From CAYNQK01 sp964470375 (GTDB lineage Bacteria; Spirochaetota; Spirochaetia; Treponematales; JBGSOB01), in contig CAYYCP010000036.1 of NCBI GenBank assembly GCA_964470375.1, forward strand, positions 1-31,572: DNA of 31,572 bases, written 5' to 3'. The stretch's first letter is position 1, and each line of letters opens with the position of its first letter. This document shows, in pieces, positions 15,056-22,419 of this stretch. Position numbers and translations under genes: made by a program. The notes under the pieces were generated by a model, which ran no database searches, was not told where the DNA came from, and worked only from the letters and a program-made list of their open reading frames with translations.

Positions 15056-16083
15056 CAGAAGGTGGGCGACTCCAGGGATCGCTTGCCCGAGCGGAAGGCT
15101 TCCAACACTGCCCCCATGGCCTGGCGCTCGGCAGCGCCGTTGGAGCTGGCGTAGAGGGGGTTGGCGTCGTCGAAGTCCACGAAGCCCTCCTTGAATCCCA
15201 AGATCTCAGCCTTGCCCCAGGCCAACTTGCCTCTCAGGGCCGCCTTGACCCGCTCGTAGACAAGCTTCTCCTGCCTGATGACCGCGCATGCTATCACCGT
15301 GCCGGGCGCCAGACCGTAGCCCGAGTCGTCGAACCAGACCACCTTGGCCCCCGCCTCAGTGGCCGCGCTCAGGACCCCCTGGGCCGCGCCGCCTGCTACC
15401 GGGAAAAGCACCCTTGCCCCCGACTGGGTCAGGGACGATGCCAACTCCTTGGCCTTCTGGGCATCATACCAGTTGCCTATCACCCTCGTCTCCAGGGTGG
15501 CCCCCGGCAAGGCCTCCTTGAGCCCCTTCTCGAAACCCGGGAGTATGGCCCGATCGAGTGTCGGGTAGTGTTGGGCCAGGACAGCGCCCACTATCGGGGC
15601 TCCGGCCGCCTTAGCCGATAAGCCGGCCGCGTAGCCCGCCACATAGCCTTGCTCCACCTGATTATAGAGGACCGTGGCGATGTTAGGGTTGCCGGCCAGG
15701 TAGCCGTCGGCCACGAAGAAGCGCTGGGCCGGTGCCGCCGCCAGGGCCTTCACGCAGAGCTCCGGGATGGCCGGGTTAGAGCTGACGATGAGGCCCCACT
15801 TGCCGCTCAAGGCCAGCTCGGTGAGCTTAGGCTCCCAGGCTGATTGGTCAAAGCCAGCCTCTAGCAGAAGAAATGCCGCTCCCTCCTCCTCGGCCGCTCG
15901 CCGGGCACCCGCCGCCAGCTGCTCGTAGATGGGGCTGCCTGCCACCGCCCCGGGCACGAATACCGCCACGCTCTTGGCCATGGCCGTGCGCCCGCCCTTG
16001 GCGCAGGAGAGGCTTGTCGCAGCGATGGCGGCTATCATGATGAAGCCGGCGGCTGCAGCCGCCTTTCGAATACCTTTCTGCAT
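15055..16083 (-). CDS. BMP-family substrate-binding lipoprotein (nucleoside/sugar type)
   Basis: About 342 residues from ATG 16083, with AGGAGG six to eight bases upstream; the frame is open upstream to 16167 but lacks a ribosome site there. A basic MQKGIRK start, a hydrophobic stretch and the lipobox SLSC give a lipoprotein signal. The mature part follows the BMP/PnrA pattern (AVFVPGAVAGSPIYEQLAAGA, NQVEQGYVAGYAAGL, VLFPVAGGAAQGVL, VVWFDDSGYG). Relatives bind purine nucleosides or simple sugars. First gene of the transporter operon, divergent from MerR, FGGY kinase and AEC genes, which hints at a sugar-type ligand. Confidence 0.92.
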   Translation of the reverse strand: MQKGIRKAAAAAGFIMIAAIAATSLSCAKGGRTAMAKSVAVFVPGAVAGSPIYEQLAAGARRAAEEEGAAFLLLEAGFDQSAWEPKLTELALSGKWGLIVSSNPAIPELCVKALAAAPAQRFFVADGYLAGNPNIATVLYNQVEQGYVAGYAAGLSAKAAGAPIVGAVLAQHYPTLDRAILPGFEKGLKEALPGATLETRVIGNWYDAQKAKELASSLTQSGARVLFPVAGGAAQGVLSAATEAGAKVVWFDDSGYGLAPGTVIACAVIRQEKLVYERVKAALRGKLAWGKAEILGFKEGFVDFDDANPLYASSNGAAERQAMGAVLEAFRSGKRSLESPTF

Positions 16084-16128
16084 TTCTGTTCCTCCTATCG
16101 GCCCCATCCTAGGAGGCGGCCATCGTCC

Positions 16129-16158
16129 TTGACGAGGGTCGGCAAGCTTACATAGTAT
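16129..16158 (+). promoter_or_regulatory. Promoter of the merR-kinase-transporter operon
   Basis: Plus strand: TTGACG (16129-16134), an 18-base spacer and TAGTAT (16153-16158). Predicted initiation falls inside the palindrome at 16163-16179, leaving a leader of under 20 bases. Confidence 0.55.
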
Positions 16159-16182
16159 GAACCTCACGTTAAGCGTGAGATA
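16152..16182 (-). promoter_or_regulatory. Candidate MerR-activated promoter of the BMP transporter operon
   Basis: Minus strand: a weak -35 TATCTC (16177-16182), a 19-base spacer holding most of the palindrome, and -10 TACTAT (16152-16157). The long spacer with an operator inside is the typical layout of MerR-family activated promoters. The -10 overlaps the merR -10 on the other strand. Confidence 0.45.
16163..16179. promoter_or_regulatory. MerR-type palindromic operator
   Basis: CTCACG and CGTGAG flank TTAAG; the overall look resembles MerR-family sites (CTCA...TTAA...TGAG). It sits two bases before the merR start codon, between the divergent transcription units. Confidence 0.65.
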
Positions 16183-16655
16183 TGGAAGAGCAGGAAGGCT
16201 ATAGGATAGGCGACCTGGCGCGCATGTTCGGCGTGACCGTGCGCACCATCCGCTACTACGAGGAACTCAAACTTCTCCAGCCCTCGCTCCGTCGGGGCTC
16301 GTCCCATCGCCGCTACCCGCCCTCCAGCGCCATCCACATGCGGCGCATCCAACAGCTCAAGGACTACGGTCTCAGCTTGGCCGAGATCTCAAAGCTTTTC
16401 GAGCTGGCCCGGGGCGACCGCAGCGGTGGCAAGGTCAAGCGTAGCCTCCTGGACTTCTACCGCCAGAAGCTTGCCGAGGCCGAGCGCAAGCGCGAATCCC
16501 TGGATGCCTACATCCAGGAGCTCGACTGGCACGTGCAGCAGCTCGAGCGCGTGGAGGACTTCTTCCAATGCCCGGGAGCCGCCTGCCGCGACTGCGCCTT
16601 CTCCGCCCGCTGCGACATGAAGGCCCTCGCGCCCGGTTCCAGGGAGGCGCATTGA
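16182..16655 (+). CDS. MerR-family regulator with a four-cysteine C-terminus
   Basis: 157 residues. The N-terminus YRIGDLARMFGVTVRTIRYYEELKLL is a standard MerR winged helix with the RYYE motif, followed by a long dimerisation helix (about residues 80-125). The tail carries four cysteines, CPGAACRDCAFSARC, a spacing that could hold a metal or Fe-S cluster and is not the usual sugar- or drug-sensing end. It heads an operon with an FGGY kinase and an AEC transporter and is divergent from the BMP importer; a palindrome suited to MerR lies between them. The inducer is unknown. Confidence 0.9.
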   Translation: MEEQEGYRIGDLARMFGVTVRTIRYYEELKLLQPSLRRGSSHRRYPPSSAIHMRRIQQLKDYGLSLAEISKLFELARGDRSGGKVKRSLLDFYRQKLAEAERKRESLDAYIQELDWHVQQLERVEDFFQCPGAACRDCAFSARCDMKALAPGSREAH

Positions 16656-18130
16656 GCGTCATCGGCATAGACCTGGGCACATCGGCCGCCAAGGCGGGGC
16701 TCTTCTCCTCTGAGGGCCGCTTCCTCAGCCTGAGGGCCCGGCGCGTCGAGCGCCCAGTCCGGGACTCCCCCCTGGCCCTGGGCTCCGACCCAGAAGCCTG
16801 GACCAGGGCGGCACTATCCCTTCTACGGGAGCTGGCCGCTGTGGCCAGCGAATCCTGCCCTGACGATCCCCTGACCGCATTCTGCGTAGGCGGCAACGGT
16901 CCCACCTTAATCGCTGTCGGCCAGGACGGCCTCCCGGCCATGCCCGCTCTGCCCTGGGCGGACAGGCGGGCCCAGGCCGAGGCCGATGAGGTATCGCGCG
17001 CTGCCGGCCGCAGAGTGGATGCGGCCTTCTATCTCCCCAAAGCCCTCTGGATCATGCGCCAGCTGCCGGGCCTCTTCGCGCGCGTGCGCCACTTCATGCC
17101 CTGCCCGGAGTACGTCGCCTTCAGGCTCTCAGGCATCCCCCATACCGTTCTTCCCGCCCCCGGCTACGAGCCCTTCATCTACGGCCCCGGCCTCATCCAG
17201 GCCCTCGGACTGCCGGGCGAGCTCTTTCCGGATCTCATCCCGCCCGGGCAGGTACTGGGCCGGGTTCTTGAAGGCGCGGCCAAAGACTGCGGCCTGCCCC
17301 ACGACTGCGCCGTAGTGACCGGCCTGCCCGACTTCCTCTCGGCCCTGATCGGTTCGGGTCTTTCCCGGCCGGGCATGGCCTTGGACAGGGCCGGCTCCTC
17401 GGAAGCCCTTAACCTCTGCGCTCCCCGGCCCCATCCGGACGAGCGGCTCCTCAGCCTGCCCCATCCCGTCAAGGGCATGCACAACATATCGGGCGGTGTG
17501 TCCACTTCCGGCACAGCTATGGAGTGGCTCCAGAGTCTGCTCTGCTCGCGCGGCCCCTCTGACCAGGGTGATTCACAGGTCATGCTGGAGGCCGGCGCCA
17601 TAGCGCCCGGTTCGGAAGGCCTCATCTTCCTGCCCTACCTCTCGGGCGAGCGCGCCCCCCTCTGGGATCCTGGAGCCCGCGGGGCCTTCATGGGCCTGAG
17701 CATCCGTCACAGACGCGGCCACATGATGCGGGCCCTCCTTGAATCTGTGGCCTACGCCCTGCGCGAGGTGCGCGATATGATGCTCGCCGGAGGCTCGGCG
17801 GTGGACGAGATCCGCCTGAGCGGCGGCCCGGCCCGCAACGAATTGTGGAACCACATCAAGGCCGATATTCTGGGCTCGCCCCTACGCGTCCCAGACGTCA
17901 CCGACGCTGAGGTGCGCGGATCAGCCGCGGCGGCATTGACCGGCATCGGGCGCTACGCATCCATCCAGGAAGCCTCCGCCGCCCTGCCCGGCGAGTGGGA
18001 AGAGATAGAGCCGGATCCCCAGGCCGCCGCCATCTATGATGAAGGCTTCCACCTCTTCCTGGAGGCCAGGAGCCGCCTGGCCACTCTCAACGACCGGTTT
18101 GCATCCCTGTCAACGGGTGGGAGGCCCTGA
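16652..18130 (+). CDS. FGGY-family carbohydrate kinase (xylulokinase-like)
   Basis: About 492 residues from TTG 16652, overlapping the merR stop as TTGA with AGGGAGG just upstream; the longer open frame from 16568 reads through merR and is not credible. The actin-fold ATPase starts VIGIDLGTSAAKAGLF, has DRAGSSEALNLC, the FGGY signature region LPYLSGERAPLWDPGARGAFMGLS, and the nucleotide-binding IRLSGGPARNELWNHIKADIL. This pattern is nearest xylulokinases but the substrate of FGGY enzymes is not safely read from sequence. With the divergent importer it suggests uptake followed by phosphorylation of a sugar or polyol. Confidence 0.9.
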   Translation: MSVIGIDLGTSAAKAGLFSSEGRFLSLRARRVERPVRDSPLALGSDPEAWTRAALSLLRELAAVASESCPDDPLTAFCVGGNGPTLIAVGQDGLPAMPALPWADRRAQAEADEVSRAAGRRVDAAFYLPKALWIMRQLPGLFARVRHFMPCPEYVAFRLSGIPHTVLPAPGYEPFIYGPGLIQALGLPGELFPDLIPPGQVLGRVLEGAAKDCGLPHDCAVVTGLPDFLSALIGSGLSRPGMALDRAGSSEALNLCAPRPHPDERLLSLPHPVKGMHNISGGVSTSGTAMEWLQSLLCSRGPSDQGDSQVMLEAGAIAPGSEGLIFLPYLSGERAPLWDPGARGAFMGLSIRHRRGHMMRALLESVAYALREVRDMMLAGGSAVDEIRLSGGPARNELWNHIKADILGSPLRVPDVTDAEVRGSAAAALTGIGRYASIQEASAALPGEWEEIEPDPQAAAIYDEGFHLFLEARSRLATLNDRFASLSTGGRP

Positions 18131-19059
18131 TGCCAGTATCGGCTGTACAGACCGCCATCCTCTTCGCCTTCATGGCCGTCGGCTTCGCCTGCGCCCGCCT
18201 GGGCATCCTCAATCCCGAGCGCGAGCGCGGGATTTCGGCCCTGCTGGTGAAGGTCACCCTGCCCTGCCTCATTTTCGCCTCCATGGTGAGACCTTTCGAG
18301 ACCGAGCTCCTCCCGCGTGTCCTCTCCCTTATCGGCATATCCTTCGCCCTCTATGCCGTCTGCATCGGCCTCGCTATCGTGGCCTCCCGCCTCATGGGCG
18401 GAAAGCCGGCGCGGCGGGGCGTCTACCGCTACGGCATGATTTTCTCCAACGCCGGCTTCATGGGCTTCCCCGTACTGGAGAGTCTCTTCGGCGCTCAAAG
18501 CGTCTTCTACGCTGCCGTCTACAACATCGCCTTCCAGGTCCTAGCCTTTTCCGTCGGCATGCTCATCCTGGGCTGGAATTCCCGACGTATCGGCAGAGAG
18601 CGTATTCTCCGCCTTCTCGTCAACCCCAATATCATATCCGCCTTAGCCGGCCTGGCCTTCTTCCTCCTCCGCCTGGGCCTGCCCGGCCCCGTCCGAGAGG
18701 CCGTCTCCCGCATCGGCGATATGACCACGCCCCTGTCCATGATCTTCATCGGCTCTCTTCTCTCGCGAGCCTCCTACGGCTCCCTCCTGCGGGATCCGCG
18801 CATATGGTTCGTCAGCCTCTTCCGCCTCCTGGCTGTTCCCCTCCTGGCCTACGCAACACTTAAGTCTCTCTTGCGCGACCCAGGCTTCCCCCTCCACGTC
18901 CCGGTGATGATCGCGGCCATGCCCGCCGCGGCCAACACCGCCATCCTGGCCGAGGAATGCGGCGCGGATGCGGAGGCGGCCTCCATGCTCGTCACCCTGA
19001 GCACGCTCATCTCACTAGCCAGCATACCGGTCCTAGCCAGGCTGTTGTTCCGGGTCTAG
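18130..19059 (+). CDS. AEC-family (auxin efflux carrier-like) transporter
   Basis: 309 residues, about ten membrane segments. The start ATG 18130 overlaps the kinase stop (TGATG). It shows the AEC pattern: an N-terminal helix bundle with LVKVTLPCLIFASMVRP, GMIFSNAGFMGFPVLESLFG, NPNIISALAGLAFF, and a C-terminal AAMPAAANTAILAEECGADAEAASMLVTLST repeat. Bacterial members move organic acids, amino acids or other anions. In this operon it could export or import a product of the kinase pathway. Its 3' end overlaps the convergent sigma-54 activator gene by 27 bases. Confidence 0.9.
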   Translation: MPVSAVQTAILFAFMAVGFACARLGILNPERERGISALLVKVTLPCLIFASMVRPFETELLPRVLSLIGISFALYAVCIGLAIVASRLMGGKPARRGVYRYGMIFSNAGFMGFPVLESLFGAQSVFYAAVYNIAFQVLAFSVGMLILGWNSRRIGRERILRLLVNPNIISALAGLAFFLLRLGLPGPVREAVSRIGDMTTPLSMIFIGSLLSRASYGSLLRDPRIWFVSLFRLLAVPLLAYATLKSLLRDPGFPLHVPVMIAAMPAAANTAILAEECGADAEAASMLVTLSTLISLASIPVLARLLFRV

Positions 19060-20112
19060 GTTCCCCCGGCTGTTCCGGGAGCCCGCGCAATCCTCCTCGC
19101 AGACTTCTCGCCCCCCTGCGTATGCTTCACGGGCTTCCGCCGCCCGCATCCGTTCCCTAGCGCGCAACGCGTGCCTCTCCCGAAGGGCCTTTCGGAAAGC
19201 CGCTGCGCCCATGCCCAACAATGAGGCCGCCTTGCTGGCATTGCCCCCGCTCCTCTCCAGAGCACGCTCGAAAAAATAGCTCTCTATCCCACCCAAAAAG
19301 TCCTTAAGGCTCTCGGGCAAAGCTCCCTTCGCGTCCAGGTATTCCGGTATCGATCCCACGCAGGCGTTTACCTCGCCCGCACGGATCGGCTCAGGCAGTG
19401 AATCCAGCCCGATCAAGTTCGAGCCGCTGTAGGCGCAAGCGTGTCTGACTGCATTACGAAGTTCCCTTATGTTGCCGGGCCAAGAATATTCATGCATGGC
19501 CCGCATCGCCTCGGCACTGAAAGACTTATCCTCGCCATATTCCCTTTTCCATATCGCCACTTCCCCATCCACCAGGGAAGGGATCATATCCCGACGCTTT
19601 CGGAGGGGCGGTACCCGCAACCGGATCTGGGCCAGACGCTCGTATAAGTCGCGTCTGAAGCGCCCCTCGGCGACTAGCCGCTCAAGATCCTGATTCGTAG
19701 CTGCTATCACTCTCACATCCACCCGGTAGCTCCTGTCCGAGCCTACCGGCGTCACAAGCCTGTCGTCGATGGCCTTGAGCAGCTTGGCCTGGAGGAACTT
19801 GTCCAATTCTCCCACCTCGTCCAGAAAGAGGGTTCCTCCCTGGGCGCTCCGGAATTTTCCCAGGCGCGCCTCCTGAGCCCCGGTAAAGGCCCCCCTTTCG
19901 TGCCCGAAGAGCTCGCTCTCCGCGATAGATGCGGGTATGGCTGCGCAATCCACTTCTACAAAGGGCCCAGCCCCACGCGGGCTGGCCTGGCTGATTCTCC
20001 GGGCCAGCCATGTTTTGCCTGTGCCCGTTTCTCCGGTGATGAGGACGGATGTATCCGCATAACGGGCGATCCGGTCCGCCTTCATGAGGAGGTTGTCATT
20101 CGTCTCTTCCAT
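19033..20112 (-). CDS. Sigma-54-dependent transcriptional activator lacking a sensor domain
   Basis: 359 residues. The protein starts almost directly with the AAA+ domain: Walker A GETGTGKTW, the sigma-54 loop GAFTGA, Walker B GGTLFLDEVGEL, an arginine finger region FRRDLYERLAQ, and YSWPGNIRELRNAV. A Fis-type helix-turn-helix (GGNASKAASLLGMGAAAFRKAL) follows, then a charged tail. No receiver, GAF or PAS domain precedes the ATPase, an arrangement known from PspF, so control must come from a partner protein or from expression level. I found no clear -24/-12 promoter nearby, so its targets are probably elsewhere. Confidence 0.93.
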   Translation of the reverse strand: MEETNDNLLMKADRIARYADTSVLITGETGTGKTWLARRISQASPRGAGPFVEVDCAAIPASIAESELFGHERGAFTGAQEARLGKFRSAQGGTLFLDEVGELDKFLQAKLLKAIDDRLVTPVGSDRSYRVDVRVIAATNQDLERLVAEGRFRRDLYERLAQIRLRVPPLRKRRDMIPSLVDGEVAIWKREYGEDKSFSAEAMRAMHEYSWPGNIRELRNAVRHACAYSGSNLIGLDSLPEPIRAGEVNACVGSIPEYLDAKGALPESLKDFLGGIESYFFERALERSGGNASKAASLLGMGAAAFRKALRERHALRARERMRAAEAREAYAGGREVCEEDCAGSRNSRGNLDPEQQPG

Positions 20113-20418
20113 GCTGCGCCTCGTTTATAAAAAGAGCGTTTTAGACGGCCTAGTATCGCTCGATTCCTCGTTGTCCCGCGGCGTGAATTCTACCGTCATG
20201 GAATAGGTAGGATTACCGTAAGTGATCGGTTTTCCATAAATTTGCTTGTCAGATGTATAGTATGTAAATGTGATAACAGGAATCTTTCGATTATCATTCA
20301 TTTCCTCTGCTGTTTCTGGAACCTATCAGCTGCCTCGCCGCTCAACACCAGGCGGTTGACCCCTGACGGCATTGAGCGTATGCTCCCGGGGCCGATCACC
20401 CGAGCCGAGGAGATGAGC
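20113..20418. other. Intergenic region between the sigma-54 activator and ribA
   Basis: An AT-rich stretch around 20225-20300 contains TATAGT (20256-20261) without a convincing -35, and a small TGATAA/TTATCA dyad (20271-20296). The frame of ribA is open back to 20242, but the residues there do not look like GTP cyclohydrolase and the ribosome site lies at 20407-20412. I see no FMN riboswitch motif. Confidence 0.4.
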
Positions 20419-21162
20419 ATGAGCCTTCCCGAAGCCCCCCGCCCCGTCCCAGCAGGTCCCGCCTGCGCCCTGGCCCTGCCCCCCGCCGAGCTCAGGGCCA
20501 AGCTCAAGGCCGAGCCCGACTTCATCATGGGCGACAGCTACTGCGCCGCCGAGGACTGCTTCTGCTCCCGGCCCGGCCCATGCGTCAAGCTCGTCGCCAA
20601 AGCCGCCCTGCCCAGCCGCTTCGGTTCCTTCGAGCTCTGCGGCTTCTTCGACGCCAAGGAGGCCAAGGAGCATACCGCCCTCCTCAAGGGCTCCGTCGAG
20701 GGCGCCGAGGAACTCCCCCTGCGCGTCCACTCCCAGTGCCACACCGGCGACGTCCTGGGCAGCCTGCGCTGCGACTGCCGAGACCAACTCGAGGCCGCCC
20801 TGGCCTACATCGAGGAAGCTGGGCGCGGCGCCCTCCTCTACCTCCAGCAGGAGGGCCGCGGCATAGGCCTCCTCAACAAGATCAAAGCCTACCGCCTCCA
20901 GGAGCTCGGCCTGGACACGGTGGAGGCCAACCGCTACCTGGGCTTCCCCGACGATGCCCGGGACTACCGCGTGGCCGCCGAGATGATACGCCTCCTCGGG
21001 ATCAAGAGCGTCCGCCTCCTCACCAACAACCCGGACAAGCTAGACAAGCTCGCCGCCGCGGGCATACCCCTCTCGGGCCGCCTACCCCTGGTGATCCCGC
21101 CCAACCCCCATTCGGCCCAGTACCTGGAGACTAAGAGGGAGAGGATGGGGCATCTCTTCTAG
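20419..21162 (+). CDS. ribA: GTP cyclohydrolase II
   Basis: About 247 residues from ATG 20419, with GAGGAG six bases upstream; a near ATG at 20413 is the alternative. The enzyme opens GTP to start riboflavin synthesis. Zinc ligands are in SQCHTGDVLGSLRCDC, the catalytic core LLYLQQEGRGIGLLNKIKAY is intact, followed by DTVEANRYLGF, RDYRVAAEM, RLLTNNPDKL and the family C-terminus RMGHLF. An N-terminal extension of some 60 residues precedes the usual start and is not the RibB domain, so the protein is monofunctional. No other rib genes are near. The stop codon TAG merges with the first bases of the downstream repeat. Confidence 0.93.
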   Translation: MSLPEAPRPVPAGPACALALPPAELRAKLKAEPDFIMGDSYCAAEDCFCSRPGPCVKLVAKAALPSRFGSFELCGFFDAKEAKEHTALLKGSVEGAEELPLRVHSQCHTGDVLGSLRCDCRDQLEAALAYIEEAGRGALLYLQQEGRGIGLLNKIKAYRLQELGLDTVEANRYLGFPDDARDYRVAAEMIRLLGIKSVRLLTNNPDKLDKLAAAGIPLSGRLPLVIPPNPHSAQYLETKRERMGHLF

Positions 21163-21469
21163 GGGGAGCGCCTATGCTCCCTCGCGCCTGAGCGGATTAT
21201 CATTTCAAATTCGCGGGCAGATGGAGAAATCGGTTCTCACTTATACTCCTTATTGGGTGATAACGGAGGGTCAAACGTCCGTAATCGTTCGCCCCGATTT
21301 CTCCATCTCCCCGCGAGTAGATTTTCCGATCCGCTCAGGCACGAAGGGGTGTAGTCGCTACCTTCATTACCGTGCATACGCGGCTCCCCCTCGCTTCAGC
21401 CTCCTAACGCTTCGCTAGACTACGTTCGGCCGTATACGGCCTGCGGTGGCTTCCGCTACCCCTACGCCT
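21161..21469 (+). repeat. Structured palindromic repeat, copy R1
   Basis: This is a nested inverted-repeat element, not a gene. Outer arms AGGGGGAGC (21161-21169) and GCTCCCCCT (21383-21391) can pair, as can a local GGGAGC/GCTCCC hairpin at 21164-21181. A second stem is perfect over 12 bp (21186-21197 with 21329-21340). A third has 21 of 22 pairs (21212-21233 with 21294-21315). The apex holds an ACGGA/TCCGT hairpin (21263-21282). Smaller hairpins follow in the tail: CTAACG/CGCTAG-type at 21403-21417 and GGCCGTATACGGCC at 21428-21441. Copy R3 shares the whole architecture. Short open frames inside it are palindrome artefacts. Confidence 0.85.
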
Positions 21470-21580
21470 GGATATAATCGATCATGCGTATATTTATATA
21501 TGCTGGGGTGTTAATCGATCTCTTGCATGCGCATAACGTGACAGAGAGGGGCTCAATGGAGGGAGGGTTGATCTATTTCC

Positions 21581-21850
21581 TTATTTGTATACATCTCTCC
21601 TGTTGCCGATCCTGAGGACGTAGACGGTCACTATTTCATCATTGATACTACAGATGATTCGCCATTCACCTACTCGGTATTTCCAGAAATCACCAAGAGC
21701 GGATCCATGGAGGGCTTGGCCATGACTACGGGGATCATCTGATAGAGCTACTCGTTCATGGAGGAAATCCAAGATCCGGATCGCTACTTTCTTATCCATT
21801 TTCAGGAGAGATTTCTTGGCGCCCTCTGAGATTTCAATCTTCCAGGCCAA
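21581..21850 (-). CDS. RelE/ParE-type toxin
   Basis: 89 residues, starting at TTG 21850 inside the antitoxin gene (17-base overlap) after GAGGA. The sequence WKIEISEGAKKSLLKMDKKVAIRILDFL, then GDFWKYRVGEWRIICSINDEIVTVYVLRIGNRRDVYK is the RelE-like fold with the conserved basic WKYRVGEWRI strand and the R-D-Y end, so mRNA cleavage at the ribosome is the family expectation. The tight overlap with a ribbon-helix-helix partner supports a working type II toxin-antitoxin pair. It lies between structured repeats R1 and R2. Confidence 0.92.
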   Translation of the reverse strand: MAWKIEISEGAKKSLLKMDKKVAIRILDFLHERVALSDDPRSHGQALHGSALGDFWKYRVGEWRIICSINDEIVTVYVLRIGNRRDVYK

Positions 21851-22055
21851 GCTCTGTCCTCAGCTCTTCGATGCTGTAGGTCTTGGCGCCAGCGCGAATG
21901 CTCGCCAATTCCTGCTCGGCCAGGTATCTGTCTTCCAGGTCATCGAGGTGCTCTACGATGGCTTCACGGACGTAATATGTCTTTGTCCGTCCTGTCCGCT
22001 TGGCAAGCCGCTCTAGTCGAGCTTCGAGATCCTGGGGAATCCGTATAGCTATCAC
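21834..22055 (-). CDS. Ribbon-helix-helix antitoxin (RelB/CopG-like)
   Basis: About 73 residues from GTG 22055, preferred because AGGAGGG lies six bases upstream; the longer frame to 22085 has no ribosome site. The N-terminus VIAIRIPQDLEARLERLAKRTGRTKTYYVREAIVEHL is a ribbon-helix-helix DNA-binding fold; the acidic tail (SIEELRTELGLED) should wrap the toxin. A perfect palindrome sits 15 bases upstream and probably serves as its operator, giving conditional repression of the pair. Confidence 0.9.
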   Translation of the reverse strand: MIAIRIPQDLEARLERLAKRTGRTKTYYVREAIVEHLDDLEDRYLAEQELASIRAGAKTYSIEELRTELGLED

Positions 22056-22069
22056 GGTTGCCCTCCTGA

Positions 22070-22081
22070 TATACATGTATA
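22070..22081. promoter_or_regulatory. Antitoxin operator palindrome
   Basis: TATACATGTATA is a perfect 12-bp palindrome just upstream of the antitoxin ribosome site. Position and symmetry suit a ribbon-helix-helix dimer pair; a -10-like TATACA is part of it. Confidence 0.55.
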
Positions 22082-22153
22082 GCATACTGCCTTTTCCGAA
22101 ATATTTCCATATCTATTTATAGATTATCGTGATTGCGAGAGCGGATTTTCGAA

Positions 22154-22372
22154 AGGGAGAGCGCCTATGTCCCCTCGTGCCTGAGGGATCACTTTGTAGT
22201 ATGCGCGGGGCCTGTCTTGAGAAAAACCGTCTCGCTCCGTGTTTGCCTGAGGGGCCCGATGGGCGAACAAGTCGCTCGCCGATATTTTCCCTGGCGTCCG
22301 CGCGCTTTCTATCCTGATCCGTTCAGGCACGAACAGGCGTAGTTGCTTCCTTCATTACCGGGCATTCACGGC
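22154..22372 (+). repeat. Structured palindromic repeat, diverged and shortened copy R2
   Basis: It shares the left end GCGCCTATG and the second stem (22176-22191 with 22315-22331, one bulge), and the later TTCATTACCG segment. The inner stem is only partly paired (GCGCGG with CCGCGC), and the apex is a different sequence with its own TGTTTGCC/GGGCGAACA stem. The right terminal GCTCCCC arm and the hairpin tail of R1/R3 are missing. It separates the toxin-antitoxin pair from the acyltransferase. Confidence 0.75.
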
Positions 22373-22419
22373 TAATAGTTACTTTATTCCATCTCGCATT
22401 TCATGATCCAAAGTGCCGA

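Noticed and set aside
20113..20418. FMN riboswitch upstream of ribA
   Set aside because: None of the conserved RFN-element blocks can be found in this leader.
21221..21418. 65-codon open frame in R1
   Set aside because: It lies wholly inside palindromic sequence, has no ribosome site, and the corresponding frame is not maintained in R3.
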